DNA of 6,339 nucleotides. It comes from Propionibacteriaceae bacterium. Lineage in GTDB: Bacteria > Actinomycetota > Actinomycetes > Propionibacteriales > Propionibacteriaceae. A program made the translations under genes and the position numbers. The DNA is taken from NCBI GenBank assembly GCA_031254155.1, contig JAIRVA010000116.1, forward strand, positions 1 to 6,339, written 5' to 3'. This document shows, piece after piece, positions 1 to 6,057 of the stretch (positions are counted from its first letter, which is position 1; the number at the start of each line of letters is the position of its first letter). Under the pieces are notes generated by a model. The model had not been told where the DNA came from and made no database searches. It saw only the letters and a program-made list of their open reading frames with translations.

Positions 1-201
1 CTAGGTACAGCGCGAACCGGGCATCAGCTACTGGCACGTTTCGTTTGTACCAACCATCCCAGTCATTCGTTTTGTCGCCCCCGATGAGGGGCCCTCCTCC
101 CGCAGAATGTCCGCTGCAGCCATCACTCGGACATATACCTCCCGGTCAAGCGAGTCGAGCCACCGCCGGTAGTCGTCAACTATCACGACATTCCACGTCA
201 T
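1..201 (-). pseudogene. Broken HigB/Gp49-like (RelE-superfamily) toxin gene, incomplete at window edge
   Basis: An ATG at 201 opens a frame of 57 codons ending in TAG at 28-30. Its first 39 or so residues (starting MTWNVVIVDDYRRWLDSLD and reaching ILREEGPS) look like the amino end of the phage Gp49/HigB family of toxins, which usually continues with a GRPLVD-type stretch. Here that stretch is missing. Directly after the GGGCCCCTC at about 86-95 the homology jumps to another frame, which reads LIGGDKTNDWDGWYKRN and then VPVADARFALYL, open to base 1. That is the usual carboxyl end of the same family. So about 40 middle residues appear deleted, with a frame change at the junction. Family members are mRNA interferases of type II toxin-antitoxin pairs, with the antitoxin gene usually just downstream, here outside the window. 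The family match was made by eye; the product is almost certainly inactive. Sequencing error cannot explain the missing middle. Confidence 0.66.
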
Positions 202-204
202 GTG

Positions 205-250
205 GCTAGCATACCTGCTAAACCTAGTACTAGCTAAAACTATTGGTCAA
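205..250 (-). promoter_or_regulatory. Candidate promoter and operator of the HigB-like remnant
   Basis: On the minus strand a -35-like TTGACC (245-250) is followed after 18 bases by TAGGTT (221-226), which fits the actinobacterial TAnnnT -10 form. The start codon at 201 lies about 20 bases further on. The spacer and -10 overlap a perfect 10-base palindrome CTAGTACTAG (224-233). TTTAGC is repeated directly 16 bases apart (233-238 and 217-222), and GCTAGC follows at 205-210. Repeated TAGC-type elements over a promoter are what one expects of an autoregulated toxin-antitoxin operon. The stretch is clearly more AT-rich than its surroundings. Function is inferred; no antitoxin is visible to bind it. 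Confidence 0.42.
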
Positions 251-252
251 AC

Positions 253-1317
253 CTACTCCCGCCGGGCACGCAGGCGGGTGAAGACGCTCTGGAGGATGAT
301 GAAGAAGCTCATGATGGCGGCCAGGACGATGCTGGACCAGCCGTTGGCCAGCGTACCGTTGAAGTTGATGAACTTCACGATGGTCGTCTGGACGAGAACG
401 CCGACGAACGAACCCAGAACGTTGCCCACGCCGCCGGTCAGCAGCGCGCCGCCGATGACGGAGGAGGCGATGGCCTGCATCTCGAAACCCTGCGCCTTTT
501 CGACCGCGCCGCCGGTGGAGAACAGGCAGAAGAGGAAGCCGCCGTACGCCGTCAGCAGGCCGTTGAACACGTACACCCGTAGCTTCACGCTCTTCGGATT
601 GAGCCCCATCAACAGCGCCGACTGCTCGCTCCCGCCGACGGCGTAGACGCTCCGCCCGAACGCCGTCCAGGTCATGATGACGTAGACCGCGACCAGCCCG
701 ACGAGCGCCAGGACGACGGACAGGTAGATGAACGGCGTCTGGTAGACCCCGCCGGCGTTGGTGTAACCCCCGAACGGGAACTTGATCTTGAAGAGGGCGA
801 GGTTCATGAACTGCTTGTTCGTGATGTCGATTGTCTGCGGCGAGATCACCGCCGTCATGCCGCGGGCGAAGAACATCCCGGCCAGGGTGACGATGAACGG
901 CTGGATCCGGAAGTACGCCACCAACACGCCCTGGACAAGCCCGAACACGAGCCCGGTGACGAGGACGACCACGATCATGACGTACGCGTTCACGCCCTTG
1001 TTCTCCATAAAGAAGGCGAACATCATGCAGTACATCGCCACCTGGGCGCCGACGGAGATGTCGATGCCGCCCGACACGAGGACCATGGTCATGCCCGCCG
1101 CGATGACGATGAGGCCCGGGTTGGAGTTCAACATGTCGAAGAACGAGTTGAGGCTGCCGAAGTTCTTGTTCCGGTAGATGATGACGCCGGCGAGATAGAT
1201 CGCGACGAACAAGATGACCGTGATGAGAACGAGGAAGTTGTTCCCGTAGAAACGAGCGCGCAGCCCGCGCCACAGGCCGCCCCCGAGCCGGGGTGTGTCG
1301 TCGGTGTGGTGGCTCAT
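253..1317 (-). CDS. yjfF: Sugar ABC transporter permease, YjfF type (CUT2)
   Basis: This is one of two inner-membrane channel subunits of a sugar importer, 354 residues. The first 26 residues are polar and cytoplasmic; about nine or ten hydrophobic stretches follow, for instance near residues 28-48, 69-90, 112-135, 140-152, 196-217, 249-268, 283-312 and 328-346. The family motif GMTMVLVSGGIDISVGA lies at 75-91, PFIVTLAGMFFARG at 140-153, and the glycine-rich ALLTGGVGNVLGSFVG at 291-306. The segment FINFNGTL (316-323) closely resembles the YINFDGTL of E. coli YjfF as I recall it, which supports the subgroup call. The ATG overlaps the stop of the preceding permease gene as ATGA, and GGAAGGTGG lies just upstream, so the start is firm and translation is coupled. 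It is the last gene of the operon. Import substrate is inferred only: galactofuranose, fructose or another sugar handled by this subgroup. Confidence 0.93.
   Translation of the reverse strand: MSHHTDDTPRLGGGLWRGLRARFYGNNFLVLITVILFVAIYLAGVIIYRNKNFGSLNSFFDMLNSNPGLIVIAAGMTMVLVSGGIDISVGAQVAMYCMMFAFFMENKGVNAYVMIVVVLVTGLVFGLVQGVLVAYFRIQPFIVTLAGMFFARGMTAVISPQTIDITNKQFMNLALFKIKFPFGGYTNAGGVYQTPFIYLSVVLALVGLVAVYVIMTWTAFGRSVYAVGGSEQSALLMGLNPKSVKLRVYVFNGLLTAYGGFLFCLFSTGGAVEKAQGFEMQAIASSVIGGALLTGGVGNVLGSFVGVLVQTTIVKFINFNGTLANGWSSIVLAAIMSFFIILQSVFTRLRARRE
258..278 (-). terminator. Weak GC-rich hairpin at the end of the importer operon
   Basis: CCCGCC (258-263) and GGCGGG (273-278) can pair around a 9-base loop. 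The hairpin overlaps the last codons of the second permease gene. The minus strand then reads GAGTAGGTTTGACC, with only a three-T run. It could be a weak terminator for the transporter operon, but the missing U tract makes this doubtful. No better terminator is seen between the operon and the toxin remnant. Confidence 0.22.
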
Positions 1318-2426
1318 CGTTCCGCCACCTTCCGCGTACCCAGCCCTTGCACGGCCGCGAGACCTCGCCGTACCATCGGCCTGAGTTCGGGCGACTGGAG
1401 TACGACGATGACGACGACCACGATCGCCTTGTAGAGCGGCAACTGGTCAGCGGTGACGTTGATCGAGTAAAGAACGGTGGTCAGCGTCTGGATGGTGATC
1501 GCGCCTATGACCGACCCGCTGAGGGAGAACTTGCCGCCGGCCAGGCTGTTACCGCCCAGCGCGACGGCCAGGATCGCGTCCAACTCCAGCATCTTCCCGC
1601 AGTTGTTGGTATCGATGCCCCCGATGCGGCTGGTGGCGATCATGCCGGCGATCGCCGCGCAGGCGCCGCAGAACACGAAGGCCATCAGGATGACCCGCGA
1701 CGACTTGAGACCGACGATCCGGCTGGCGCGGGCGTTGATGCCGACGGACTGGATCGTCGTACCGAGCGCTGTGAAACGCAACACCACCACCGTGATGATC
1801 ACCATCGCGGCGGCGACGAAGATGGGGGTCGGGATCGGGATGAGGTTATCGCCCCGCGAGTCCTGGATGAAACTGCCGAGCCACTTGTAGCTGGGGACAT
1901 CGACCTTCGGGATCTGTCCGTCGGAGACGACCTTGGCCGCCCCCCGCCCGCCAGTGAACAGGATGAGCGTCGCGACCATGGGCTGGATCTTCAGCTTCGA
2001 GACGAGGAAGCCATTCCACACCCCGCAGATCACGCCGACGACCAGGGCGACGAGGAGCCCGACCGCGAGGGGTACGACGTACGTCAGCACGTGGTAGTTG
2101 TTGGTCTTCAGTTGCCCGTACCCCAGCAGCCAGACGCTGACCGCGCCCGAGAGCGCCATCACCGCGCCGACCGAGATGTCCGCCCCGGCGGAGGCCGAGA
2201 CGACGATCGTCATCCCCAGGGCGAGGATCACCAGTTCCGACGACCGGTTGAGAATCGTGATCAACGGTCCGTTCAGGGTGCCGTTCGTCATGACGATCTG
2301 GAAGAACGGACCAGCCGACCCGGTCGTGGTCACGGTGACGATGATGTTGAGGGCCAGCACCAGGACCAGGCACACCAGGGGGAAGAACATCCGGTGGGTG
2401 ACAATCACCTTGACTGCCCTAGACAT
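1314..2426 (-). CDS. ytfT: Sugar ABC transporter permease, YtfT type (CUT2)
   Basis: This is the other membrane-spanning channel subunit of the importer, 370 residues from the chosen start. Hydrophobic stretches lie near residues 12-32, 62-80, 85-102, 112-137, 147-159, 201-217, 245-264, 284-318 and 332-344. The motif GADISVGAVMALSGA (81-95) is the hallmark of ribose/galactose-type permeases. LKIQPMVATLILFTGGRG (145-162), SVGINARASRIVGL (227-240) and LELDAILAVALGG (280-292) match E. coli YtfT nearly position by position as I recall that protein. A longer frame starts at 2483, but the ATG at 2426 is preferred: AAGGAG sits four bases before it, and the extra 19 residues are Arg/Pro-rich and lie inside the ATPase reading frame. 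The gene overlaps the ATPase gene by 8 bases and the next permease gene by 4. It should pair with the YjfF-like subunit, since this transporter class has two different permeases. Confidence 0.93.
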   Translation of the reverse strand: MSRAVKVIVTHRMFFPLVCLVLVLALNIIVTVTTTGSAGPFFQIVMTNGTLNGPLITILNRSSELVILALGMTIVVSASAGADISVGAVMALSGAVSVWLLGYGQLKTNNYHVLTYVVPLAVGLLVALVVGVICGVWNGFLVSKLKIQPMVATLILFTGGRGAAKVVSDGQIPKVDVPSYKWLGSFIQDSRGDNLIPIPTPIFVAAAMVIITVVVLRFTALGTTIQSVGINARASRIVGLKSSRVILMAFVFCGACAAIAGMIATSRIGGIDTNNCGKMLELDAILAVALGGNSLAGGKFSLSGSVIGAITIQTLTTVLYSINVTADQLPLYKAIVVVVIVVLQSPELRPMVRRGLAAVQGLGTRKVAER

Positions 2427-3981
2427 CGCTCTCCTTCGCCGTTGGCGCGGACTCGGACGACCGGTGCTCGCCGGCCTCGTCACCCGCGATCATGGACATG
2501 ATCGCGGCGGAGGACATCTCATCGCCAACGAGTTCGCCGACCTTCTTGAGGTCGCGCATGATACCCAGTCGGTTGCAGGTCCGCAGCATCTCGTCGATCT
2601 CGGACGAGATGAACAACACGGCCATGCCATCCTCGGCCAGTTGGACGCAGAGCTTCTGGATCTCGGTCTTCGTCCCGACGTCGATCCCGCGGGTGGGTTC
2701 GTCCAGGATGAGGAAGTCCGGGTTGGTGGCGAGCCAGCGAGCGAGGATGACCTTCTGCTGGTTCCCGCCCGAGAGTTGTTTGATCGGCGTCTCCAGGTTC
2801 GCGGTCTTGATCTGCAAGAGGTCGACGTACGCCCGCGCGATCTTCTCCTGCTCGGCGCGGGGAATCAGGTGGAAGGTACCGCGCTTCGACTGCTCGGCGA
2901 GGACGATGTTCTCCCGGACCGAGAGATCCTGGACGCACCCCTCGTCCTTGCGACTCTCGGGGCAGAACGCCATCCCGGCCCGCATCGAATCGAGCGGCGA
3001 GTGCCCGATCTTGTGCCCCTTGACCGCCAACGTCCCAAGTTCGGGGTCGTCGGCCCCGTAGACCGCGCGGGCGATCTCCGTGCGGCCGCTGCCCAGGAGG
3101 CCCGCCAGGCCGACCACCTCGCCCGCGCGGATTTCCAGGTCGAAGGGACTAAGCCCGTGCCGGAAGCCAAGCCCGGCCGCCGCGATGACCGGCTGGCTCG
3201 CCTGGTCGATGGCCTCCTCCGAGCGGCGCTGGACCGCCGCCAGATCATCGAAGGCCCGGCCGAGCATGGCGGCGACGAGGTCCTTGCGCGGCATGGTGGC
3301 GATCGCGTACTGTCCCACGAGCCGGCCGTTGCGCAGCACAGTGATGGTGTCGCACACCTCGTACACCTGCTCGAGGAAGTGGGTGATGAAGATGATCCCC
3401 AGCCCCCGGTCGCGGAGGCTCCGGACCAGGGCGAACAACTTGGCTACCTCCTGCTCGTTGAGCGAGGAGGTCGGCTCGTCCAGAATGAGCACCCGCGCCG
3501 AGATGTCGATCGCCCGGCCGATGGCGATCATCTGCTGCATCGCGATGGAGTAGCCGCCGAGCGGGCGCTGGACGTCGACGTCAAGACCGATGGACTCCGT
3601 GATCGCTCTCGCCCGACGGTTCATCTCGCCCCAGTTGACGAAGCCGGCCCGGCGGGGTTGCCGGCCGGCGAACAGGTTTTCGGCCACGCTCAGATTGGGG
3701 CACAGGTTGACCTCTTGGTAAACGGTGGAGATCCCGCGGGACTGGGCCTCCTGGGGCGACCGGTTGACAATAGGTGTGGGTGATTGTCCGAGGTAGACCT
3801 CCCCGGACTCGAAGGCTTCGGCCCCGGTCAGGACCTTCACCAGAGTGGACTTACCGGCCCCGTTCTCCCCCATGAGCGCGTGGACCTCCCCCGCCGCCAG
3901 CGTAAAATCGACGTTGTCGAGGGCGTGCACCCCCGGAAAGTGTTTCGTGATCCCACGCATCCGGATGAGCGGCTCTGCCAT
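2419..3981 (-). CDS. ytfR: Sugar ABC transporter ATPase with two nucleotide-binding domains, YtfR type (CUT2)
   Basis: This is the cytoplasmic motor of the importer, 520 residues, the usual length for ribose/xylose/galactose-type ATPases made of two fused ABC domains. In domain 1 the Walker A GENGAGKST is at 38-46, the Q-loop glutamine at 89, Walker B VLILDE at 164-169 and the H-loop histidine at 201. Its signature is the degenerate YSIAMQQ (144-150). In domain 2 the Walker A is altered to GLLGSGRTE (294-302, lysine replaced by arginine), while LSGGNQQ (403-409) and LILDEPTRGID (424-434) are canonical, as is PESRKDEG (341-348). This one-good-site asymmetry is normal for the family and not a defect. 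A longer frame reaches back to 4056 through the intercistronic hairpin. The ATG at 3981 is chosen because AAAGGA lies five bases upstream and homology begins at PLIRMRGITKHFPG. It is flanked by the binding-protein gene upstream and overlaps the permease gene by 8 bases. Confidence 0.95.
   Translation of the reverse strand: MAEPLIRMRGITKHFPGVHALDNVDFTLAAGEVHALMGENGAGKSTLVKVLTGAEAFESGEVYLGQSPTPIVNRSPQEAQSRGISTVYQEVNLCPNLSVAENLFAGRQPRRAGFVNWGEMNRRARAITESIGLDVDVQRPLGGYSIAMQQMIAIGRAIDISARVLILDEPTSSLNEQEVAKLFALVRSLRDRGLGIIFITHFLEQVYEVCDTITVLRNGRLVGQYAIATMPRKDLVAAMLGRAFDDLAAVQRRSEEAIDQASQPVIAAAGLGFRHGLSPFDLEIRAGEVVGLAGLLGSGRTEIARAVYGADDPELGTLAVKGHKIGHSPLDSMRAGMAFCPESRKDEGCVQDLSVRENIVLAEQSKRGTFHLIPRAEQEKIARAYVDLLQIKTANLETPIKQLSGGNQQKVILARWLATNPDFLILDEPTRGIDVGTKTEIQKLCVQLAEDGMAVLFISSEIDEMLRTCNRLGIMRDLKKVGELVGDEMSSAAIMSMIAGDEAGEHRSSESAPTAKESDV
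2431..2436 (-). promoter_or_regulatory. Ribosome binding site deciding the YtfT-like start
   Basis: AAGGAG on the minus strand lies four bases before the ATG at 2424-2426 and inside the last codons of the ATPase gene. It is the only good Shine-Dalgarno in this stretch, so it fixes the permease start at 2426 and argues for translation coupled to the ATPase. Confidence 0.7.
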
Positions 3982-3986
3982 CGGAT

Positions 3987-3992
3987 TCCTTT
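3987..3992 (-). promoter_or_regulatory. Ribosome binding site deciding the ATPase start
   Basis: AAAGGA on the minus strand stands five bases before the ATG at 3979-3981. It supports the 520-residue form over the 545-residue frame starting at 4056, whose extra codons would have to run through the hairpin at 4011-4051. Confidence 0.65.
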
Positions 3993-4010
3993 CGACTCGG
4001 CTTTGAGTAC

Positions 4011-4051
4011 GGGAGGCAGACACCTGGGACATGCCCCAGGGCCTGCCTCCC
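4011..4051 (-). other. Large intercistronic hairpin between binding-protein and ATPase genes
   Basis: GGGAGGCAG (4011-4019) pairs perfectly with CTGCCTCCC (4043-4051). Inside it CCTGGG (4023-4028) pairs with CCCAGG (4035-4040) around a six-base loop, with a small 3-by-2 internal loop between the two stems. In total 15 base pairs, mostly G-C, begin 38 bases after the binding-protein stop codon. No T run follows on the minus strand, so this is unlikely to be a full intrinsic terminator. By analogy with the malE-malF gap, where such a structure protects the upstream message, it probably raises binding-protein yield relative to ATPase and permeases. A weaker GTCAC/GTGAC repeat (4052-4056 and 4072-4076) adjoins it. 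Confidence 0.7.
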
Positions 4052-4089
4052 GTCACGTGGTTAGGCGTACTGTGACACGAACCGAAAGA

Positions 4090-5181
4090 TCAGGAACCGA
4101 AAGCCGTCTTGATCTTCTCAGCCGCGTTGGTCGAGTCGATGAAGCTCTCCACCGAGTAGGTGATCTTGGCGATCTTGTCCCCGGCCGCGGACTTCTTGAT
4201 GAGGTCGCCCACCTGCGGCCCGAGCAAGGGGTTGCACTCAGCGATGACGTCGATCAGGCCGTCGATGACCATCTGGACGGCCGACTTGTTGCCGTCGAAG
4301 GAGATGATGATGTAGCTCTTCGGGTCCTTGCCGGCCGCCTTGAGGGCCTCAATCGCGCCGTACGTCATGTCGTCGTTCTCGGAGTAGATGACGTTGAAAT
4401 CCTTGCCCTGCTGCAGGAAGGACTCCATGACCTCCTGGCCCTTGGCCTGGGTGAACTCGCCGGTCTGTTCGTAGACGACGTTCCACTTGTTCGCCGGGGC
4501 GGCGTCGGTGAGCGCCTTGCTACGGCCCTTCTGGGCGGTCGAACCGATCGTACCCTGGAGGTGGACGATGTTGATCGGATCGGTGACGTTGTTGGCCTTG
4601 ATGTAGTCTTCCAGCCACTTGACGGCCGTCTTGCCTTCCTGCTCCATGTTGCCGCCGAAGTACGTCAGGTACAGGTCGTCGGACACCGAGAGCTGGCGGT
4701 CGGAGACGATGAGCGGGATACCGGCATCTTTGGCCTCCTGGAGCACGGGTTCCCAGCCGGAGTCGGTCACGGGCGCCAGGTCGATCACTTCGACACCCTG
4801 CTGGATGAGGTCGCGGACATCCTGCTTCTGCTTGTCCGCATCCTGGTTGGCATCGGCGAAGGCGAGCTTGAAACCGTTCGCCGCCACGAAGTAGTCCTGG
4901 TAACTCTGGGTGTTCGCGGTCCGCCACCCGGACTCGGCGCCGACCTGGGCGAAGCCGACCGTGATTAGGCCGTCACCGTTGGTGTCCTTCGGGACGAGGT
5001 TGTAGCCGCCGGTCGAGGCGGCCGTGGCTGAGGCGGACCCGCTGGCCGTGGTCCCGGTCGTACCGGCGGCACCCGTCGAGGCCGCGTCGCTGCCCCCGCC
5101 GCCGCAGGCGGTAAGGCTGGCGGCGAGCGCGATACCCGCGACTGCCGCCAACGTCTTCTTGGCTGTGTGTGTGATCGTCAT
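4090..5181 (-). CDS. ytfQ: Sugar-binding lipoprotein of the importer, YtfQ type
   Basis: This is the extracytoplasmic substrate-binding subunit, 363 residues. The amino end is a lipoprotein signal: a basic region with KK at 8-9, a hydrophobic core, and the lipobox LTAC with Cys26, the predicted lipid-anchored first residue. Residues 27-58 are a Gly/Ser/Thr/Ala linker. The periplasmic-binding-protein type 1 fold (ribose/galactose class) starts near residue 73. VGFAQVGAESGWRTA (75-89), APVTDSGWEPVLQEAKDAGIP (136-156, given here only as key segments), LQGTIGSTA (208-216), GEFTQAKGQEVMESF (241-255) and YSENDDMTYGAIEALKAAG (266-284) closely follow E. coli YtfQ, which binds galactofuranose. AAGGAGGG five or so bases upstream fixes the ATG. 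First gene of the operon, right behind the promoter and operator at 5278-5307. The ligand is not proven; bifidobacterial relatives (FruE) bind fructose. Confidence 0.94.
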   Translation of the reverse strand: MTITHTAKKTLAAVAGIALAASLTACGGGGSDAASTGAAGTTGTTASGSASATAASTGGYNLVPKDTNGDGLITVGFAQVGAESGWRTANTQSYQDYFVAANGFKLAFADANQDADKQKQDVRDLIQQGVEVIDLAPVTDSGWEPVLQEAKDAGIPLIVSDRQLSVSDDLYLTYFGGNMEQEGKTAVKWLEDYIKANNVTDPINIVHLQGTIGSTAQKGRSKALTDAAPANKWNVVYEQTGEFTQAKGQEVMESFLQQGKDFNVIYSENDDMTYGAIEALKAAGKDPKSYIIISFDGNKSAVQMVIDGLIDVIAECNPLLGPQVGDLIKKSAAGDKIAKITYSVESFIDSTNAAEKIKTAFGS

Positions 5182-5277
5182 GAGCCCTCCTTGGCTGGTC
5201 GTATGTCTGCGATCAATGAGTCACTGGCGTTTCTCATAGGAGGCCCGAATCAGTCGCCGGGTGCACCCCCCTAGTGA
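5182..5277 (-). other. 5' leader of the importer mRNA with possible structure
   Basis: If transcription starts near 5271 the message has an untranslated leader of about 90 bases. It holds a perfect palindrome GGGTGCACCC (5259-5268) near the expected start site. CCTCCT (minus strand, 5238-5243) is fully complementary to the AGGAGG of the binding-protein ribosome site (5186-5191), and ATGAG/CTCAT (5233-5237 and 5216-5220) could form a small inner stem. I recognise no known riboswitch here. Confidence 0.35.
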
Positions 5278-5307
5278 ATTGTGAACGCTAACACGCTGGC
5301 CTGTCAA
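5278..5307 (-). promoter_or_regulatory. Promoter of the sugar importer operon
   Basis: On the minus strand a perfect -35 TTGACA (5302-5307) is followed after 18 bases by CACAAT (5278-5283), which matches four of six bases of the -10 consensus. The predicted start is near 5271, about 90 bases before the binding-protein ATG. The spacer and -10 are occupied by the LacI-type operator at 5280-5293. The near-perfect -35 with a weaker -10 fits a regulated sigma-70-class promoter. It is the only strong promoter candidate in the gap between the SanA-like gene and the operon. Confidence 0.62.
5280..5293 (-). promoter_or_regulatory. LacI-family operator overlapping the importer promoter
   Basis: The minus strand reads TGTTAGCGTTCACA, an exact fit to the TGTnAnCGnTnACA form bound by many LacI/GalR-family repressors, with the central CG typical of the family. 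The left half TGTTAGCG is identical to the half site of common actinobacterial sugar operators; the right half is degenerate. It covers the 3' part of the promoter spacer and reaches into the -10 box, so a bound repressor would block polymerase. No lacI-like gene is in the window, so the regulator would act in trans. Confidence 0.6.
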
Positions 5308-5345
5308 GGTACCGTCACACAAAGTTATCGGATCGTTACAACGCC

Positions 5346-5358
5346 ACCGGCGTCCGGT
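5346..5358 (-). terminator. Short hairpin just after the SanA-like gene
   Basis: ACCGG (5346-5350) and CCGGT (5354-5358) form a five-pair stem with a three-base loop, starting directly after the stop codon at 5359-5361. The minus strand continues GGCGTTGTAACG with no real T run. It might end or slow transcription from the SanA-like gene, but it is too short to call firmly. Confidence 0.25.
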
Positions 5359-6051
5359 TCACCGCCCGAGCGCGTCGGCAACGCCGGTCTCTGGCTCGCC
5401 GAGAACCGGTACGCGGCGACTCAGGACCTCGTACGCCATGTTGATGTCCGCCAGCCACTCCCGGAACTCGTAGCGCCGCCACCGGGAGGGGTCGTTCGCC
5501 TTGACCGTCTCGTCACCCACCCCGACGGCGTCGAGGCCGGTGAGGCGGCAGGTCGCGATCGCGCGCGGCAGGTGGTACGTCTGGGAAACCAGGACGGCCG
5601 AGGCCAGCCCGAAGATCCGCCGGGCCCGCACGCAGGTTGAATAGGTGTCCTGCCCGGCGAAATCGCGGACGATCTTGTCCGCCGGAATCCCCTGGGCGGT
5701 GAGCCAGTTCATCATCACGGTCGGCTCGTCGTGGGACACACTGAGATTGTCACCGGACACCAGGATCACCCGGACCTTCCCGGCGTTGAAGAGGTCGCGG
5801 GCCACCTGGAGCCGCGCCGCCAGGTAGGGTGAAGGTCCATTGCCGGCGAGCCCCGCCCCGAAGACGATCGCCACGTCGTGTGGTGCGACATCGGCGACTG
5901 AGTTGATCCGACCCACAGCCATCAGCCGGACGACCGCGAGCGGACCGAGCCCCGCGACGAGGGCCACGATGAGGACCGTGAGACCCACTCGTCGCGGCCA
6001 CCGGCGACGCGGCTGGGGGCCGGCCGGGGCTGGTGTCTGCTGCTTGGCCAC
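5359..6051 (-). CDS. SanA/YdcF-family (DUF218) membrane-anchored protein
   Basis: This is a 230-residue protein of the ElyC/SanA/YdcF family. An Arg/Pro-rich cytoplasmic start (residues 1-21) is followed by one membrane segment (about 23-43), and the rest should lie outside the cytoplasm. The DUF218 domain shows its usual blocks in order: DVAIVFGAGL (59-68), RLQVARDLFNAGKVRVILVSGDN (80-102, key part VSGDN), HDEP (107-110), VRDFAGQDTYSTCVRAR (128-144) and VLVSQTYHLPRA (153-164). The layout is closer to SanA than to other branches. E. coli SanA affects vancomycin exclusion and the envelope barrier, but the biochemical activity is unsettled and need not be the same here. The start is GTG at 6051; no Shine-Dalgarno precedes it, and an extended -10 lies six bases upstream, so it is probably leaderless. 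It begins 29 bases after the hemW stop and is likely unrelated to the importer downstream. Confidence 0.88.
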   Translation of the reverse strand: MAKQQTPAPAGPQPRRRWPRRVGLTVLIVALVAGLGPLAVVRLMAVGRINSVADVAPHDVAIVFGAGLAGNGPSPYLAARLQVARDLFNAGKVRVILVSGDNLSVSHDEPTVMMNWLTAQGIPADKIVRDFAGQDTYSTCVRARRIFGLASAVLVSQTYHLPRAIATCRLTGLDAVGVGDETVKANDPSRWRRYEFREWLADINMAYEVLSRRVPVLGEPETGVADALGR

Positions 6052-6057
6052 GGGCCG

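Noticed and set aside
200..646. A 148-codon plus-strand frame covering the operon's 3' end and intergenic gap.
   Set aside because: Most of it lies opposite the permease gene, there is no Shine-Dalgarno and the product resembles nothing I know.
230..1273. A 347-codon minus-strand frame inside the YjfF-like gene.
   Set aside because: It is the same strand in another frame, with an Arg/His-rich product. The true frame has membrane segments and permease motifs.
3079..3117. Arginine in place of lysine in the second Walker A of the ATPase and a degenerate first signature motif, at first sight signs of decay.
   Set aside because: Both changes are standard in this class of fused two-domain sugar ATPases, where only part of the composite sites is canonical.
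1293..4968. Three long plus-strand open frames (1293-2501, 2098-3783, 3784-4968), up to 561 codons, opposite the importer genes.
   Set aside because: They are mirror frames of GC-rich genes on the minus strand. Their products are rich in Arg, Asp and Gly with no recognisable domain, while the minus-strand proteins carry full ABC transporter motifs.
5178..5237. A 19-codon minus-strand upstream frame (MRNASDSL...) ending in an ATGA overlap with the binding-protein start.
   Set aside because: It lacks a ribosome site and uses codons rare in GC-rich genomes (AGA, ATA, TTG, TCA). The ATGA overlap is probably chance, though a coupled leader peptide cannot be wholly excluded.
5281..5640. A 119-codon plus-strand frame starting in the regulatory gap.
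   Set aside because: It starts inside the operator with no ribosome site and runs mainly opposite the SanA-like gene.
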